Source of the DNA: Sphingobium sp. HWE2-09 | Lineage (GTDB): Bacteria; Pseudomonadota; Alphaproteobacteria; Sphingomonadales; Sphingomonadaceae | Reading direction: 5' to 3' | DNA length: 64,000 nucleotides | Assembly (NCBI RefSeq): GCF_035989265.1 | Contig: NZ_JAYKZX010000001.1 | Span: forward strand, 558,001-622,000 | In this document: one piece after another, positions 52,264 through 61,893 of the stretch | How positions within the stretch are numbered: position 1 is the stretch's first letter | Layout of the letters: the number at the start of each line of letters is the position of its first letter | The notes under the pieces: generated by a model | Databases searched by the model: none | What the model was told of the DNA's origin: nothing | The model's input: only the letters and a program-made list of their open reading frames with translations | Position numbers and translations under genes: made by a program

Positions 52264-52851
52264 ATGGTGAGCGCTGCACTCTCGGGCGCACCCGAATCCC
52301 GGCCGTTTAAAGCCAACCCGCGTGTTGGGAGTTGGCCGTCTAAGCGAGCGCTCCGGGCCTTGATTCGTGTGGACCACGCTGGCGAGTTCGGGGCTGTGCG
52401 CATCTATGACGGCCAAATTGCGGTGCTGGGCTGTAAAAGCCTGTATTACGACTTTCTGCTGCGCATGCGGGAGCAGGAGCTCGAGCATCATGCGCGCTTT
52501 TCCGAACTGCTGGCCGGCCGTAGCGTCCGCCCAACGATCTTTCTACCGCTATGGCACGTGGCAGGGTATGCGATCGGGGTGGCCACTGCCCTAATGGGTC
52601 CGGAGGCCGCCATGGCTTGCACAGAGGCGGTCGAGGATGCCGTCGTAGAGCATTACGATGAGCAACTCGCTGAGTTAGGCGACAGCGAACCTGAACTGTC
52701 ATTTGTCGTTGCAAGGATTAGGGATGAAGAACTGGAGCATCGCGACCATGCCATAACGGCAGGATCTCGCGATACCCCCGTTCACGCCCTGGTGTATGGA
52801 GCGATCCGCTTCGGCTGCCGGCTTGCCATCGCGATCAGCAAACAACTGTAA
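52264..52851 (+). CDS. coq7: COQ7-type di-iron hydroxylase (demethoxyubiquinone hydroxylase family)
   Basis: 195 residues of the ferritin-like di-iron carboxylate family that performs the last ring hydroxylation of ubiquinone. Both halves of the four-helix site are visible: IRVDHAGEFGAVRIYDGQ and REQELEHHARFSELL (Glu, ExxH), then CTEAVEDAVVEHYDEQLAEL and ARIRDEELEHRDHAI (Glu, ExxH). Gly-rich VAGYAIGVATALMGPEAA lies between. ATG at 52264 starts the recognisable protein; the frame is open further back to 52126. A COQ7 gene away from other quinone genes in an accessory region could be an extra copy or a hydroxylase with a different substrate. Confidence 0.9.
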   Translation: MVSAALSGAPESRPFKANPRVGSWPSKRALRALIRVDHAGEFGAVRIYDGQIAVLGCKSLYYDFLLRMREQELEHHARFSELLAGRSVRPTIFLPLWHVAGYAIGVATALMGPEAAMACTEAVEDAVVEHYDEQLAELGDSEPELSFVVARIRDEELEHRDHAITAGSRDTPVHALVYGAIRFGCRLAIAISKQL

Positions 52852-52959
52852 CAACTTAGACGCATGAAGCGTCAAATCAGCGAGAATAACGCAAATTCCT
52901 ATGGTATGACATAAAGATAATGGGGCCTCCAGTTCACTCGACTATAAAAGGAAACTTAC

Positions 52960-53451
52960 ATGACCAAAGCACTTATGTTGGCGGGAGTTTTGTCGCTATC
53001 AGTGTTGGCGTTCCCCGCCGCAGCGCAAGATACAGGCGTGAAGGGCGTAACCCGCACCGTCCTTGGTTCGGGACAGCCGGTTGCGGCATCCGGTCTGGAA
53101 TTGTCACTCCGCCGCGTGGTGTTCGCTCCCGGCGCAAAGATCCCGGGCGAAGTGCATTCAGGCATGCAGGTGATCTATGTCCTATCTGGCCACCTCTCGC
53201 TCCAGGTCCTGGGTGGCAGCGCCGTCGTGCGCAAGGCCCTCCCGGACGGCAGCATGGCGCCGGCGATCGAGGTCAAGGCGGGTCCAGACCCTGTAACGCT
53301 CGGGCCCGGCGACACGGCGCTCGAGAACGAGACCCTCGTACTCGCGCCGTCAAATCCTTCCCGTGAGCCTCTCATCATACTTGCAGGTTCGCTGATGCCG
53401 ATTGGTAAGCCACAGAGCATCCAGATCACCGAGCCCGTAAGAATTCCCTGA
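52960..53451 (+). CDS. exported cupin-domain protein
   Basis: 163 residues. A signal peptide (MTKALMLAGVLSLSVLAFPA, cleavage after AAAQ) is followed by one cupin barrel: LSLRRVVFAPGAKIPGEVHS, GMQVIYVLSGHLSLQVLG and LGPGDTALENETLVLAPSN. Of the usual HxH..E..H ligands only part (EVHS) is evident, so metal binding is doubtful. AAAGGAAA precedes the ATG. It lies 108 bp after the COQ7 gene on the same strand. Periplasmic cupins can be sensors or small-molecule binding or isomerising proteins; function unknown. Confidence 0.85.
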   Translation: MTKALMLAGVLSLSVLAFPAAAQDTGVKGVTRTVLGSGQPVAASGLELSLRRVVFAPGAKIPGEVHSGMQVIYVLSGHLSLQVLGGSAVVRKALPDGSMAPAIEVKAGPDPVTLGPGDTALENETLVLAPSNPSREPLIILAGSLMPIGKPQSIQITEPVRIP

Positions 53452-54048
53452 CCTAACCACTCTTACGGCCCCAGACTGGTCATTCCATGCTCGGTCGATG
53501 CACAGAAAGGAGGCGGCACCTGTCTGAAAGGACCGGCTGCCGTCGAGGACCTGCACTACTGCCGATGTAATTGTATTGGCTAAAAGTCAGAATTCCGTGT
53601 GACCATGCTGTAGTCGCGTCCGGTGGCTTTTCCAACATCATCGTATATCTTGGTCGTAATGTCGCCGCGCGGCAAAATAACACGACATCATTGATAATCG
53701 AGACGATGAATCCGAGACCTGCTGGCGGCTGCCGAGACCTACATCAGACAGTCTAAGAAACGATCAGGCCGACCTTCGGCCCCCGGCTGACATCGGCGCT
53801 TTAGATGGCGGGAATACATTATTTTTTGGCACAATGCCGCCAGTGATATGTCCAGGAACGTCCTTATCTGCAGGAGATCGACAATGTTGCGGGGATTTCT
53901 CGTGGCTAAAGGTTTATCTTTTCAAGGTCGTTGCCGAATGCAGAAGTTAATAGTATATTAAAAATAAACTTATCGATTTGTCTGCCGAAGATAAGAATAT
54001 CAGAAAACATTCGAAGATGGTGGCAACCTACTTTGCCAGATCTCCGAT
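53452..54048. other. about 600 bp between cupin and SIP genes, no gene seen
   Basis: A/T content rises towards 53900-54050. No frame has recognisable similarity. Confidence 0.35.
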
Positions 54049-54774
54049 TCAGTAATCGCTATGACTATCAACATAATCCGCAGCGCCTATCTTCCAGTAG
54101 CCGGAGATATGCATATTGTGCTTGTCGAAGCCGTGATTGCCTAGATGTATCCTAAGTTTGCGCGCCATCGAGCTTTCGCACCCGATCCAGATCTGATCTG
54201 AGGCTGGGTCCAAGATCAGATTCTGAACGAAGGTTGCGAGGCCGGCGCTATAAGGACCATGCCCGCCAAGGATCCAAGAGCTCATGAGGTGGCCGTGCGT
54301 TTCCAGGGTTTGAACAGCGCACCGTTCGTTGACCTCGATAATGGCGACCGCGCGCGTGCCCGCCGGGAGTTGCTCCAGAATGCCGCTGATCGCTGGCAGG
54401 GCGCATTCGTCTCCGAAGAGACACAGGCGGCGCCCAACTATGTGCCGAAAGTCACTGCGAGGACCGTATAAGCGAACTGTCGAACCGATTGCGACCGACC
54501 GAACCCATCGCGCCGCAGGCCCAGGCCTCGCGGCTTCGTGATGGAGTACGAAATCAAGGTCGATTTCTTGAACAGCACTACGGAAATTTCGGATGGTATA
54601 GGCGCGCCCCTGCTTGGCATCGTCGAAGAAGAGTTTCATCCATTGTCCGGGGGATACCGAACCGAGATCGGAAAAGTTCTCAACCTGGAACGTGACCCGG
54701 CGCATACGAGGAGTTAGATCCTCGACAGCAACCACTCGAGCGGTGAATTCACGATAGACGGGGCGTTCCAGCAT
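54049..54774 (-). CDS. siderophore-interacting protein / FAD ferric-chelate reductase (SIP family)
   Basis: 241 residues. The N-terminal FAD-binding barrel is FTARVVAVEDLTPRMRRVTF, PGQWMKLFFDDAKQG and RAYTIRNFR (the RxYTxR flavin motif). The NAD(P)H-binding part includes YGPRSDFRHIVGRRLCLFGD, ECALPAISGILEQLPAGTRA, SSWILGGHG and DQIWIGCESSMARKLRIHL. The family reduces ferric siderophores inside the cell to release iron. ATG at 54774 is chosen because GGAG lies 6 nt upstream; a GTG at 54786 is the alternative. A decayed paralogue is at 12083-12790. Confidence 0.92.
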   Translation of the reverse strand: MLERPVYREFTARVVAVEDLTPRMRRVTFQVENFSDLGSVSPGQWMKLFFDDAKQGRAYTIRNFRSAVQEIDLDFVLHHEAARPGPAARWVRSVAIGSTVRLYGPRSDFRHIVGRRLCLFGDECALPAISGILEQLPAGTRAVAIIEVNERCAVQTLETHGHLMSSWILGGHGPYSAGLATFVQNLILDPASDQIWIGCESSMARKLRIHLGNHGFDKHNMHISGYWKIGAADYVDSHSDY

Positions 54775-55162
54775 GGCCAACTCCACAAAATTACTTTGCT
54801 ATTGATAATCACTTGCTATACCAAAGTGGTAATGGGATTCTGACGGTTAATAATGCTTGTCCGCCAAATGTGCATATGCCAAGCTGAAGAATTAACCTGG
54901 CAGAATAAGTCGGCCTGCCGAAAGCCATTTCAAACGATGTCTATGAATCGATTGCCATCGCGCGTCAGCCGCGCCGGCATATTACCGCTGGGTAACCGTC
55001 GCTCTTTCGACACCTGAAAATCTGTCAAGGCGGCGGCGACACTGAGGTCGCCGGTTACTGAAGGCGATCAAAGACTGGCCGTTATTGTATCGCCGTCGCG
55101 TTCATACGGAAGACAAAGCCGCTATGAAGATCAGACGAGGCCGAAGTAGGTTACGCAGATAA
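54775..55162. other. spacer between SIP and IMPDH-like genes, no gene seen
   Basis: Short frames near 55030-55150 (AIKDWP, HTEDKAAMKIRRG) look like possible decayed coding sequence without assignable family. Confidence 0.25.
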
Positions 55163-56728
55163 TCATTCCACCGCGTCGGCATCGTCGGCTTTAACGATGA
55201 CGTCATGGACACCGCCCTCCCTGAGACTGGCACTGGAAACGAGCGTGAGCCGGGCTTTGCGATGAAACTCTACCACATCTATCGACCCGCAGCTGCAGAG
55301 AGTTGATCGAATCTTGCCTAGTGTGATGTCGAGCCCCTGCCGGAGAGAACCAGCATAGGGAACATAGCTGTCGACCCCCTCCTCGAACAAGAACATCTCA
55401 TTTTTCGAAGTTTCAGTGCCACCGTCCGCATAGCGATCCCAATTGCGCGCCCGGTTCGACCCTTCACCCCAATACTCCTTGACGAGGCGATTGCGGATCT
55501 GGATCCGACGTCCGGGCGATTCTTCGAAACGGGCAAAATATCGACCGAGCATCACGAAATCGGCGCCGAGCGCCAGTGCGATGTTGACATGATAGTCCTG
55601 GCTTATACCGCCATCTGAGCAGATCGGCACATACACGCCAGTTTCTGCATAATATTGCGCGCGTGCGGCGACAACGTCCTGCAGAGCCGATGCCTGGCCG
55701 CGGCCGATGCCCTTTTGTTCGCGCGTGATACAGATCGATCCGCCTCCCACCCCAACCTTAACGAAAGACGCGCCGGCTTCGACCAGATACCGAAAGGCCT
55801 CGCCATCGACGACGTTGCCGGCCCCGACAGACACGCTTTCACCATAAGTCTGGCGCGCGAATGCAAGGGTCTCGGCTTGCCAATGAGAATATCCATCCGA
55901 GCTGTCGATGCACAGAACATCAGCGCCTGCCGATACGAGTGCCGGAATACGGTCTCGATAGTCCCGGGTGTTGATGGCCGCGCCGACGATTAAACGCTTC
56001 GCGGCATCGACATTCTCGAGGGGATATGCGTTATGAAGTTCATAGTCCTTGCGGAAGACAAGGTGCTGAAGCCGCCCTTCCCCATCAAGGATCGGAAGCC
56101 AGTCCAATTTGTTTTGGCTGATGATATCATTTGCTTGCTTTAACGAAAGCGGCTGACGCGCGCAGATGATTTGCTCGATGCTGGTCATCAATTCATTGAC
56201 CGGCATTTCGAGCGGCGTGTGACCGGGTCGGTAGTCGCGCCGGGTGACCATGCCGAGCAGGACTCCATGGGGACTGCCACCGCTGGTGATAGCAACGGTG
56301 GAGTGACCGGTCTCCTCGATACATGCAAGCACGTCCTCCAGGGTCGCTGTGGGCGGAACATTGGCATCGCTTTCAACGAAACCGGCTTTGTGGAGCTTAA
56401 CGCGGCGCACCATCGCGGCCTGAGCCTCGATCGCCTGCGAGCCGTAAATGAAGCCGATTCCGCCGCAGCGTGCGAGTTCGATCGCAAGCCGGTCGTCTGT
56501 CACTGACTGCATCATCGCGCTGGCAAAGGGAATGTTGAGCGATAAGGTCGCTTTTGCGGGCAGGCGAGACAAATTGGACATGTCGCATACCACTCGGGCG
56601 ACGGGGACCGAAAGATCGACATTTGCAGGAAGGCAATCCCGCGTCGTCAGGTTCGGCAAAAGCAGAAACTCGCCAAAAGTGCGACTGGGATCGAGGATAA
56701 TTTGGGCCAAGTTAGTCCTGCCAAGCAT
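55163..56728 (-). CDS. guaB: IMP dehydrogenase of the divergent Tritrichomonas-like type
   Basis: Oxidises IMP to XMP with NAD, the committed step to GMP. 521 residues: barrel start [20 protein letters not shown], two CBS repeats near residues 120-230 ([38 protein letters not shown]), and [17 protein letters not shown]. The active-site loop is [20 protein letters not shown] with Cys333, followed by [45 protein letters not shown] (flap with Arg432-Tyr433), and [17 protein letters not shown]. These segments resemble the Tritrichomonas foetus enzyme more than ordinary bacterial GuaB (which has GIGPGSICTTR). ATG at 56728 is chosen by homology; no strong binding site is seen. It is probably a paralogue rather than the housekeeping gene. 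Confidence 0.9.
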   Translation of the reverse strand: MLGRTNLAQIILDPSRTFGEFLLLPNLTTRDCLPANVDLSVPVARVVCDMSNLSRLPAKATLSLNIPFASAMMQSVTDDRLAIELARCGGIGFIYGSQAIEAQAAMVRRVKLHKAGFVESDANVPPTATLEDVLACIEETGHSTVAITSGGSPHGVLLGMVTRRDYRPGHTPLEMPVNELMTSIEQIICARQPLSLKQANDIISQNKLDWLPILDGEGRLQHLVFRKDYELHNAYPLENVDAAKRLIVGAAINTRDYRDRIPALVSAGADVLCIDSSDGYSHWQAETLAFARQTYGESVSVGAGNVVDGEAFRYLVEAGASFVKVGVGGGSICITREQKGIGRGQASALQDVVAARAQYYAETGVYVPICSDGGISQDYHVNIALALGADFVMLGRYFARFEESPGRRIQIRNRLVKEYWGEGSNRARNWDRYADGGTETSKNEMFLFEEGVDSYVPYAGSLRQGLDITLGKIRSTLCSCGSIDVVEFHRKARLTLVSSASLREGGVHDVIVKADDADAVE

Positions 56729-56989
56729 CGGAAAGAGCGTGATGGGCGGGCAGGCTTGCCCCATCCCGCTTACAGAGGCCGTTCATATCGCGTCTGTAGC
56801 AGCCTCTCCATCCGCGCCTTTAGCGTTGTTTCGCCATTAGATGATGGATATTCGCCAAATTTTGCTGACGAGGACGTCTGGGAGACTGACGAAGTTGTGC
56901 CATACTTCTTGGTGCCAGCGACTCCTAACGTACCGCGCTGGGTAGGGAAGCGCGCACCGCATGTGCGGTCTACGCGGCGAGAGAGTGGC

Positions 56990-57841
56990 TCATGCGGTTG
57001 GCAGGAGGCCCACGCCTGACCAGTCAATCTCCTTTCCTTCGAAAGCGATGAGCCTGTCCAGATTATCGCGGATGACACTCAGGAACGGAGCTTTGACGGC
57101 ATGCCTTTCAACCACGTCATGTAGAAGATTTATGTCCTTGAGGCCAAGGGGCGCCGCAAAGCCTGCCGGCCAGAAGCTCTTCTCGATCAGAATGTCTCCA
57201 TAGGTCTTGTAGACTGGAGCCGAAAACAGCGTGTTCGTCAAGATCTCCAGGAAAAGCTTTCCGTCGATACCGCCCTGTTCAATAATTGCGAGCGACTCCG
57301 AAAGCGCTTCTATGACAGACATCACCATAAAATTGCCGTTCAATTTGATGATATTGGCAGCGGGAGCATGAGGGCCGGCGTTGAAATACCGTTGGCCGAT
57401 AACGCTGAAGAGCGTATCTATCTGTTGGATCAGGTTAAAGTCTCCAGCCGCCACTACAAACAGCTGGCCCGCCGCCGCAGCTGCCGGGCGACCGAACACC
57501 GGCGCAGAAATAAACCCGGCTTGATCTGCCTGATCGCGGCTCAGTCGCTCGGCGAGAGAGACGCTGATCGTACTATGCGATATATGAATTGCGGGAGCAT
57601 CCTGAATACCATGTTCGCCGTAGACCACCTGTTCTACCGCTTTGTCATCGGCAAGCATGGTCATGATGACGTCCCCCTGTGCGGCCTCAATAGGCCTGGC
57701 GGCGACCAAAGCCCCCTTAGACGCCAGTTCTGCGCACTTCTCGACCGAACGGTTCCACACAGTCACCTCATACCCGGCTGCGAGAAGATTGACCGCCATG
57801 CCCTTCCCCATCTGACCCAAGCCTATCAATCCGACCTTCAT
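56990..57841 (-). CDS. 3-hydroxyisobutyrate dehydrogenase-family (beta-hydroxyacid) NAD(P) oxidoreductase
   Basis: 283 residues. MKVGLIGLGQMGKGMAVNLL (Rossmann GxGxMG) opens the protein, followed by VTVWNRSVEKCAELASKGAL, FISAPVFGRPAAAAAGQLFV (substrate-binding GRP segment replacing DAPVSGG), IIKLNGNFMVMSVIEALSES (catalytic Lys) and GLKDINLLHDVVERHAV. The family oxidises beta-hydroxyacids or reduces succinic semialdehyde, and a related group are imine reductases. ATG at 57841 marks the family start; the frame extends to 57907. It lies upstream of the IMPDH-like gene on the same strand with a 261-bp gap. Confidence 0.9.
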   Translation of the reverse strand: MKVGLIGLGQMGKGMAVNLLAAGYEVTVWNRSVEKCAELASKGALVAARPIEAAQGDVIMTMLADDKAVEQVVYGEHGIQDAPAIHISHSTISVSLAERLSRDQADQAGFISAPVFGRPAAAAAGQLFVVAAGDFNLIQQIDTLFSVIGQRYFNAGPHAPAANIIKLNGNFMVMSVIEALSESLAIIEQGGIDGKLFLEILTNTLFSAPVYKTYGDILIEKSFWPAGFAAPLGLKDINLLHDVVERHAVKAPFLSVIRDNLDRLIAFEGKEIDWSGVGLLPTA

Positions 57842-58313
57842 GGCACACTCCTGATTAACTGAAGGGATTAGGTGTGGCATCCGAGTGTCACCCCTGTAGC
57901 GACGCATCTGTTCACAAGATTCCGAAAGATGCCTGCCCCGCCTGACATGGCGATTGTAGAGCGATTACTGGGGCGCAACGGACGCGTCCAGGTTATGCCC
58001 GATTTAGCGAGCACGCGCCCTTTCCGTTACCGGTATATTGGCAAATAATAACGTAACATCGCCATACCGCCGTCCTCGGACGAAGGCCGCCTTTACCAAA
58101 GTGCTTTCCGCTGTTGGCTATCAGGCCGGTTGGCTTGGAAGCTCTGGCGCCCGTATCTCTCAAGCCGACCGGGGGGACAGGAAAAGCTAGAAGCGATCGC
58201 AGCGTAAAGCTTCATGCTAGGCCACTGCCCTCCCGGTGATCAAAACCAGCATAATTACATGACTCTGGATTGGCGAACCGTTCCGCTGCTCCGGGCGACA
58301 AGCTCGGTAGGGC
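57842..58313. other. spacer left of IS66 element, no gene seen
   Basis: Contains the left target duplication (58306-58313). No recognisable coding sequence. Confidence 0.35.
58306..58313. repeat. 8-bp target duplication, left, of IS66 element
   Basis: GGTAGGGC directly before the terminal repeat gtaagcgccgacggaa; identical copy at 61423-61430. Confidence 0.88.
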
Positions 58314-58388
58314 GTAAGCGCCGACGGAATGTGGCCTTGTCGGCATCACCGAAATAGGAAAGCTCGCAGCCTTTAAGGAGGCGGGAGC

Positions 58389-58781
58389 ATGGACAGCGAG
58401 CAGTCAAACGAGCCTCGTATGAGCGGTCGCGGGGATGGCGGAGCGCTTGTACAGGTGGAGCGGCGTCGGAACTGGAGCGACGAGGAGAAGCTGGCGATCC
58501 TGAAGGAGACGACGGTGCCGGGCGTTGTCATATCGGCCGTAGCGCGGCGGCATGGGATAGGCACGGGTCAGCTCTACACCTGGCGCAAGCAACTGCTCCG
58601 GGGAGCGATGGCAGGCTTCGTACCTGTTGAACTGGCAACATCATTGCCGTCGGCCAAAGCCTGAGAAGCTGGGCGGATCGAGGTTCGAGGGCAGTGTGGC
58701 TTGACGGTGTCGGTGGATGGCGAAGTTGATCGGGCTGCCCTGAAACAGGTGCTCGATGTCTTGCGGGAGCTGGATCATTGA
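58389..58781 (+). pseudogene. tnpA: IS66 TnpA with in-frame stop
   Basis: The N-terminal helix-turn-helix is typical of IS66 TnpA: RRNWSDEEKLAILKETTVPG, then VISAVARRHGIGTGQLYTWR. A TGA at 58662 ends translation after 91 codons. The same frame continues EAGRIEVRGQCGLTVSVDGE, VDRAALKQVLDVLRELDH and its natural stop at 58779-58781, which is the conserved C-terminus. The normal stop overlaps the tnpB start, as in intact elements. Confidence 0.87.
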
Positions 58782-59134
58782 GCCTGGCGCTCCCGCCTCC
58801 GACGAAGATCTACCTGTCCCTGCCACCGTGCGACATGCGCAAGGGGTTTGACGGGCTGTCAGCGCAGGTGCGCAATATTCTTCAGCTCGATCCCTTCTCG
58901 GGGGCTGTGTTCCTGTTCCGCGGGAAGAGGGGCGACAGGCTGAAGGCCTTGGTCTGGGACGGGTCCGGGCTATGCCTGTATGCGAAGCGTCTTGAGCGCG
59001 GAAAGTTTGTTTGGCCACGTGCCCATGAGGGTGCGCTGCGGCTGTCGGCAGCCCAGCTTGCGATGTTGCTCGAAGGCCTGAACTGGAAGCAGGCGATCGC
59101 CCACGACGAGGTCATCACGCCGAGCCTCGCATAG
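58778..59134 (+). CDS. tnpB: IS66 TnpB
   Basis: 118 residues with the TnpB signature TKIYLSLPPCDMRKGFDGLS and FLFRGKRGDRLKALVWDGSG, then LYAKRLERGKFVWP. It starts with TTG overlapping the tnpA stop (ATTGA), the coupled arrangement usual for IS66. TnpB is an accessory protein needed for transposition, with no known catalytic site. The frame is intact. Confidence 0.92.
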   Translation: MSLALPPPTKIYLSLPPCDMRKGFDGLSAQVRNILQLDPFSGAVFLFRGKRGDRLKALVWDGSGLCLYAKRLERGKFVWPRAHEGALRLSAAQLAMLLEGLNWKQAIAHDEVITPSLA

Positions 59135-59171
59135 TGAAAAAGATCTGGAAAACCACCATTTTATATAGGCG

Positions 59172-60796
59172 TTGCCGTCGGCTTCCGCTATTGTCGGCGG
59201 CATGCGGTTCGCCCTTGATCGCCTTCCCACAGACCCGGTCCTCCTGCAGAAAATGCTGCTGGAGATGGCCGATGTCATGGAGCAGGAACGGGCCGAACTG
59301 ACGGCGGCGCAAGCCACGGTCAAAGCCCAGACCTTGCGGATCGAAAAGCTCGAGCATCGCGTCGCACGGCTGCTGCGCGTCCAGTTCGGTCGTAGCTCAG
59401 AGAAAATGGATATCGCCCTGCTGCGGCTGATGTTCGAGGAGGTCGAGGCACCGCAACCCGCCAACGATGAGGTGGCGGCACCGTCTGTGGCGAAATCAGC
59501 CCGCAAATCCGGCGGCCGTGTTCCGCTTCCTTCGCACTTCCCACGTCATACAGTCGATCATCAGCCCAGCCCGTGCAGTACCGTTTGTAACGGGCCGTCA
59601 GTACAGATCAACGAGGCTGTCACTGAGGTACTCGACTATGTCCCGGCGCGCTTCCGGGTCATTCGCCACGTGCGACCAAGACTGGTGTGCCGGCCCTGCA
59701 AACAGATCCGCCAGGCCCCCGCTGTCGATCTGCCGCTCCCCAAGGTGATGGCGAGCAGCAGCTTGCTGGCCCATCTCGTCATCAATCGCTTTGTCGATCA
59801 TCAGCCCTGGCACCGGCAGTCAGTGATCTTCCGCCGCGTAGGAATCCACATCGATCGGGACGTGATGAGCCGCTGGCCCGAAAACTGGCATGGCTGCTGG
59901 CGCCGCTGGGTGAGCGGCTGTTCGCCTATATCCGGGAAGCCGCCAAGATCCACGGTGACGACACGCCGGTCACGCTGCTGGGCAATGGCGATGGCAGCCG
60001 GACCGGGCACTTCTGGGTATATCTGCGTGATGACCGCTCCAGCGGCGACATGAGCCCGCCTGCCGTGGCCTTCCGCTTCAGCGCCGATCGTGGCGGAGCG
60101 CATCCGGCAGAACATCTCGCCGACTATCGGGGGTATCTACAGGCAGACGGCTTTGCCGGGTACAACGCACTTTACCGTGACCCCAGGACCAAGGCGCCCA
60201 AGGATATCGTCGAAGTGGGATGCTGGAGCCACGCGCGCCGGAAATTTACCGACATCTTGGACAAGAACCCGTCACCGATCGCGGCGGAGGCGGTTGTGCG
60301 GATCGCCGAGCTCTTCGCCATCGAGCGCGACATCAAGGGCGCGCCGCCCGATGAGCGACGACGCATCCGCCAGATCAAGGCCGTGCCGAAGCTGGAGGCG
60401 CTGCGCGTCTGGCTCGAAACCCAGAACCGAGGCCTGTCGTCCGACAGCAATCTGGCGCGTGCCTGTCGCTATCCGCTCAACCGCTGGCATGCCATGATCC
60501 GCTACTGCGATGACGGTCGGCTCGAGATCAGCAACAATCTGGTGGAAAACGCCCTGCGCGGTGTCGCGCTCGGGCGCCGGAACTGGATGTTCGTCGGCTC
60601 CATGAAGGGGGGAGAGGCCGCCGCGCTCTTCTACGCCCTGGCGGGCACATGCCGGCTCAACGGCGTCGAGCCCGAGGCATGGTTCACTGACGTCATCGAG
60701 CGCATCGGTGATCACCCGATCAATCGGATCGATGACTTCTTGCCGTGGAACTGGCAGTCATCAAAGCTGACCAACGATCTGGAGGAGGCTGCGTGA
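59172..60796 (+). pseudogene. tnpC: IS66 TnpC transposase with frameshift
   Basis: The N-terminal part (MRFALDRLPTDPVLLQKMLL, a coiled-coil region, RVARLLRVQFGRSSEKMD) and the zinc-ribbon-like [16 protein letters not shown] are read in the first frame to about 59875. The DDE domain then continues in the next frame: [36 protein letters not shown] (Asp), [16 protein letters not shown] (Asp) and [20 protein letters not shown] (Glu). A one-base shift near [15 protein letters not shown] joins them. Without it the protein would be about 540 residues, normal for TnpC. Confidence 0.88.
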
Positions 60797-61386
60797 GCAA
60801 CAGCACTGTCGTGCGGATGAATATTACGCTGGACGATGTCACGCCGGCCGTCAGCCGAACGCTGGAGGTGCCGCTCAATATCCGGCTTGACCGTCTGCAC
60901 ACCATCATCCAGACCGCCTTCTCCTGGACGGACTCTCACCTGTGGGAAATGAGCTTCGGGCAAACCGGCTTTGGCATCCCTGATCCTGAATATAGCTTCG
61001 ACGGGCCGCTCGACGCCCGTAAGGCCACTCTCGCCCAGATCCTGGCGGATACGAGGCGCAAGACCTTCCGATATCTCTATGACTTTGGCGATGCCTGGGA
61101 GCATAGCGTCAAGATCGAGCGCATCAGCCCGGCCAGCCCGCACGTGACATATCCGCTCATCCTCGATGCAGTAGGCATGCGGCCGCCAGAGGACTGCGGC
61201 GGCCCTTGGGGTTATGCCGAAAAGCTCGAAGCGCTCGCCGACCCCCAACATGAATATCACGAAGAGGCGCTCGAGACCCTCGGTGAAGACCATGATCCCA
61301 ATGCCAAGCCCGATATCCCCCTGATCGAGGCAAGGCTGGAAACGCTTGCGAAAAAATGGGCGCCACGGACACGCCGAAAAGCCTGA
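60793..61386 (+). CDS. plasmid pRiA4b ORF-3-family protein, IS66 passenger
   Basis: 197 residues. [54 protein letters not shown] and [20 protein letters not shown] are the diagnostic blocks of the pRiA4b ORF-3 domain. It starts with GTG overlapping the tnpC stop (GTGA) and ends 36 bp before the element's right end. The function of the family is unknown. It is common as a passenger in IS66-type elements and on plasmids. Confidence 0.9.
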   Translation: MSNSTVVRMNITLDDVTPAVSRTLEVPLNIRLDRLHTIIQTAFSWTDSHLWEMSFGQTGFGIPDPEYSFDGPLDARKATLAQILADTRRKTFRYLYDFGDAWEHSVKIERISPASPHVTYPLILDAVGMRPPEDCGGPWGYAEKLEALADPQHEYHEEALETLGEDHDPNAKPDIPLIEARLETLAKKWAPRTRRKA

Positions 61387-61422
61387 CAGCCCGTGTTAAC
61401 GACGCCTTCCGTCGGCGCTTAC

Positions 61423-61430
61423 GGTAGGGC
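61423..61430. repeat. 8-bp target duplication, right, of IS66 element
   Basis: GGTAGGGC directly after the right terminal repeat; pairs with 58306-58313. Confidence 0.88.
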
Positions 61431-61893
61431 ATTCAATTCTAAACCTAATTAATGGTCGACCGGATCGCTATGACGTCAATACCGCGACCGCCCATCGCAA
61501 CCCGGTGGGACTTGCTACCGTGGTTTGCCGGTCAAATGACCAATATACTGTGATCGCGGACGAGACCCAGTATCTCGGGCTTAAGGCAATTCTGACAAGT
61601 CTGACAGAAAAGTGGCGGCTGGCGCGCATACGATCATCGATCGCACCGGGCCGGTGTCGCCTGGACGGTGGCAGTGATCTTCGGTCTGCCGGCCTGGGCC
61701 AATTATGACAGCCGTTCAGGCAGGCGGCACGGTAGCGCGCGCGCACAGGGAGGCCTTAGTGGCATCCGGTAGGATCATCAAGGTCGCCGTTGCCGCACCA
61801 GCGGAGCGCTGCTCCCTGGATATGACGCTAATGCCGCCTTCTGTAAAAGCGGGGACCAGCCGCAGGTACGCTAACAGGCCGGTCCCCTATGGA
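61431..61893. other. spacer right of IS66 element, no gene seen
   Basis: Short frames only, on both strands; none recognised. Confidence 0.35.

Larger units (their letters stand above)
58314..61422 (+). mobile_element. IS66-family insertion sequence with passenger gene, 3109 bp
   Basis: Terminal repeats: gtaagcgccgacggaa at 58314-58329 matches the reverse complement of the right end (61407-61422). A perfect 8-bp duplication flanks the element, the size expected for IS66. Gene order is tnpA, tnpB, tnpC, then a pRiA4b ORF-3-type gene inside the right end. tnpA has an in-frame TGA and tnpC a frameshift, so this copy may not transpose alone. The intact repeats and clean duplication show a fairly recent, simple insertion. 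Confidence 0.93.

Noticed and set aside
52859..52873. Small dyad gacgc-atgaa-gcgtc after the COQ7 gene as a terminator
   Set aside because: Stem of only 5 bp and no T-run follows.
58662..58664. TGA in tnpA as a selenocysteine or recoding site
   Set aside because: No SECIS-like element or selenoprotein family; a simple nonsense mutation or sequencing error is enough.
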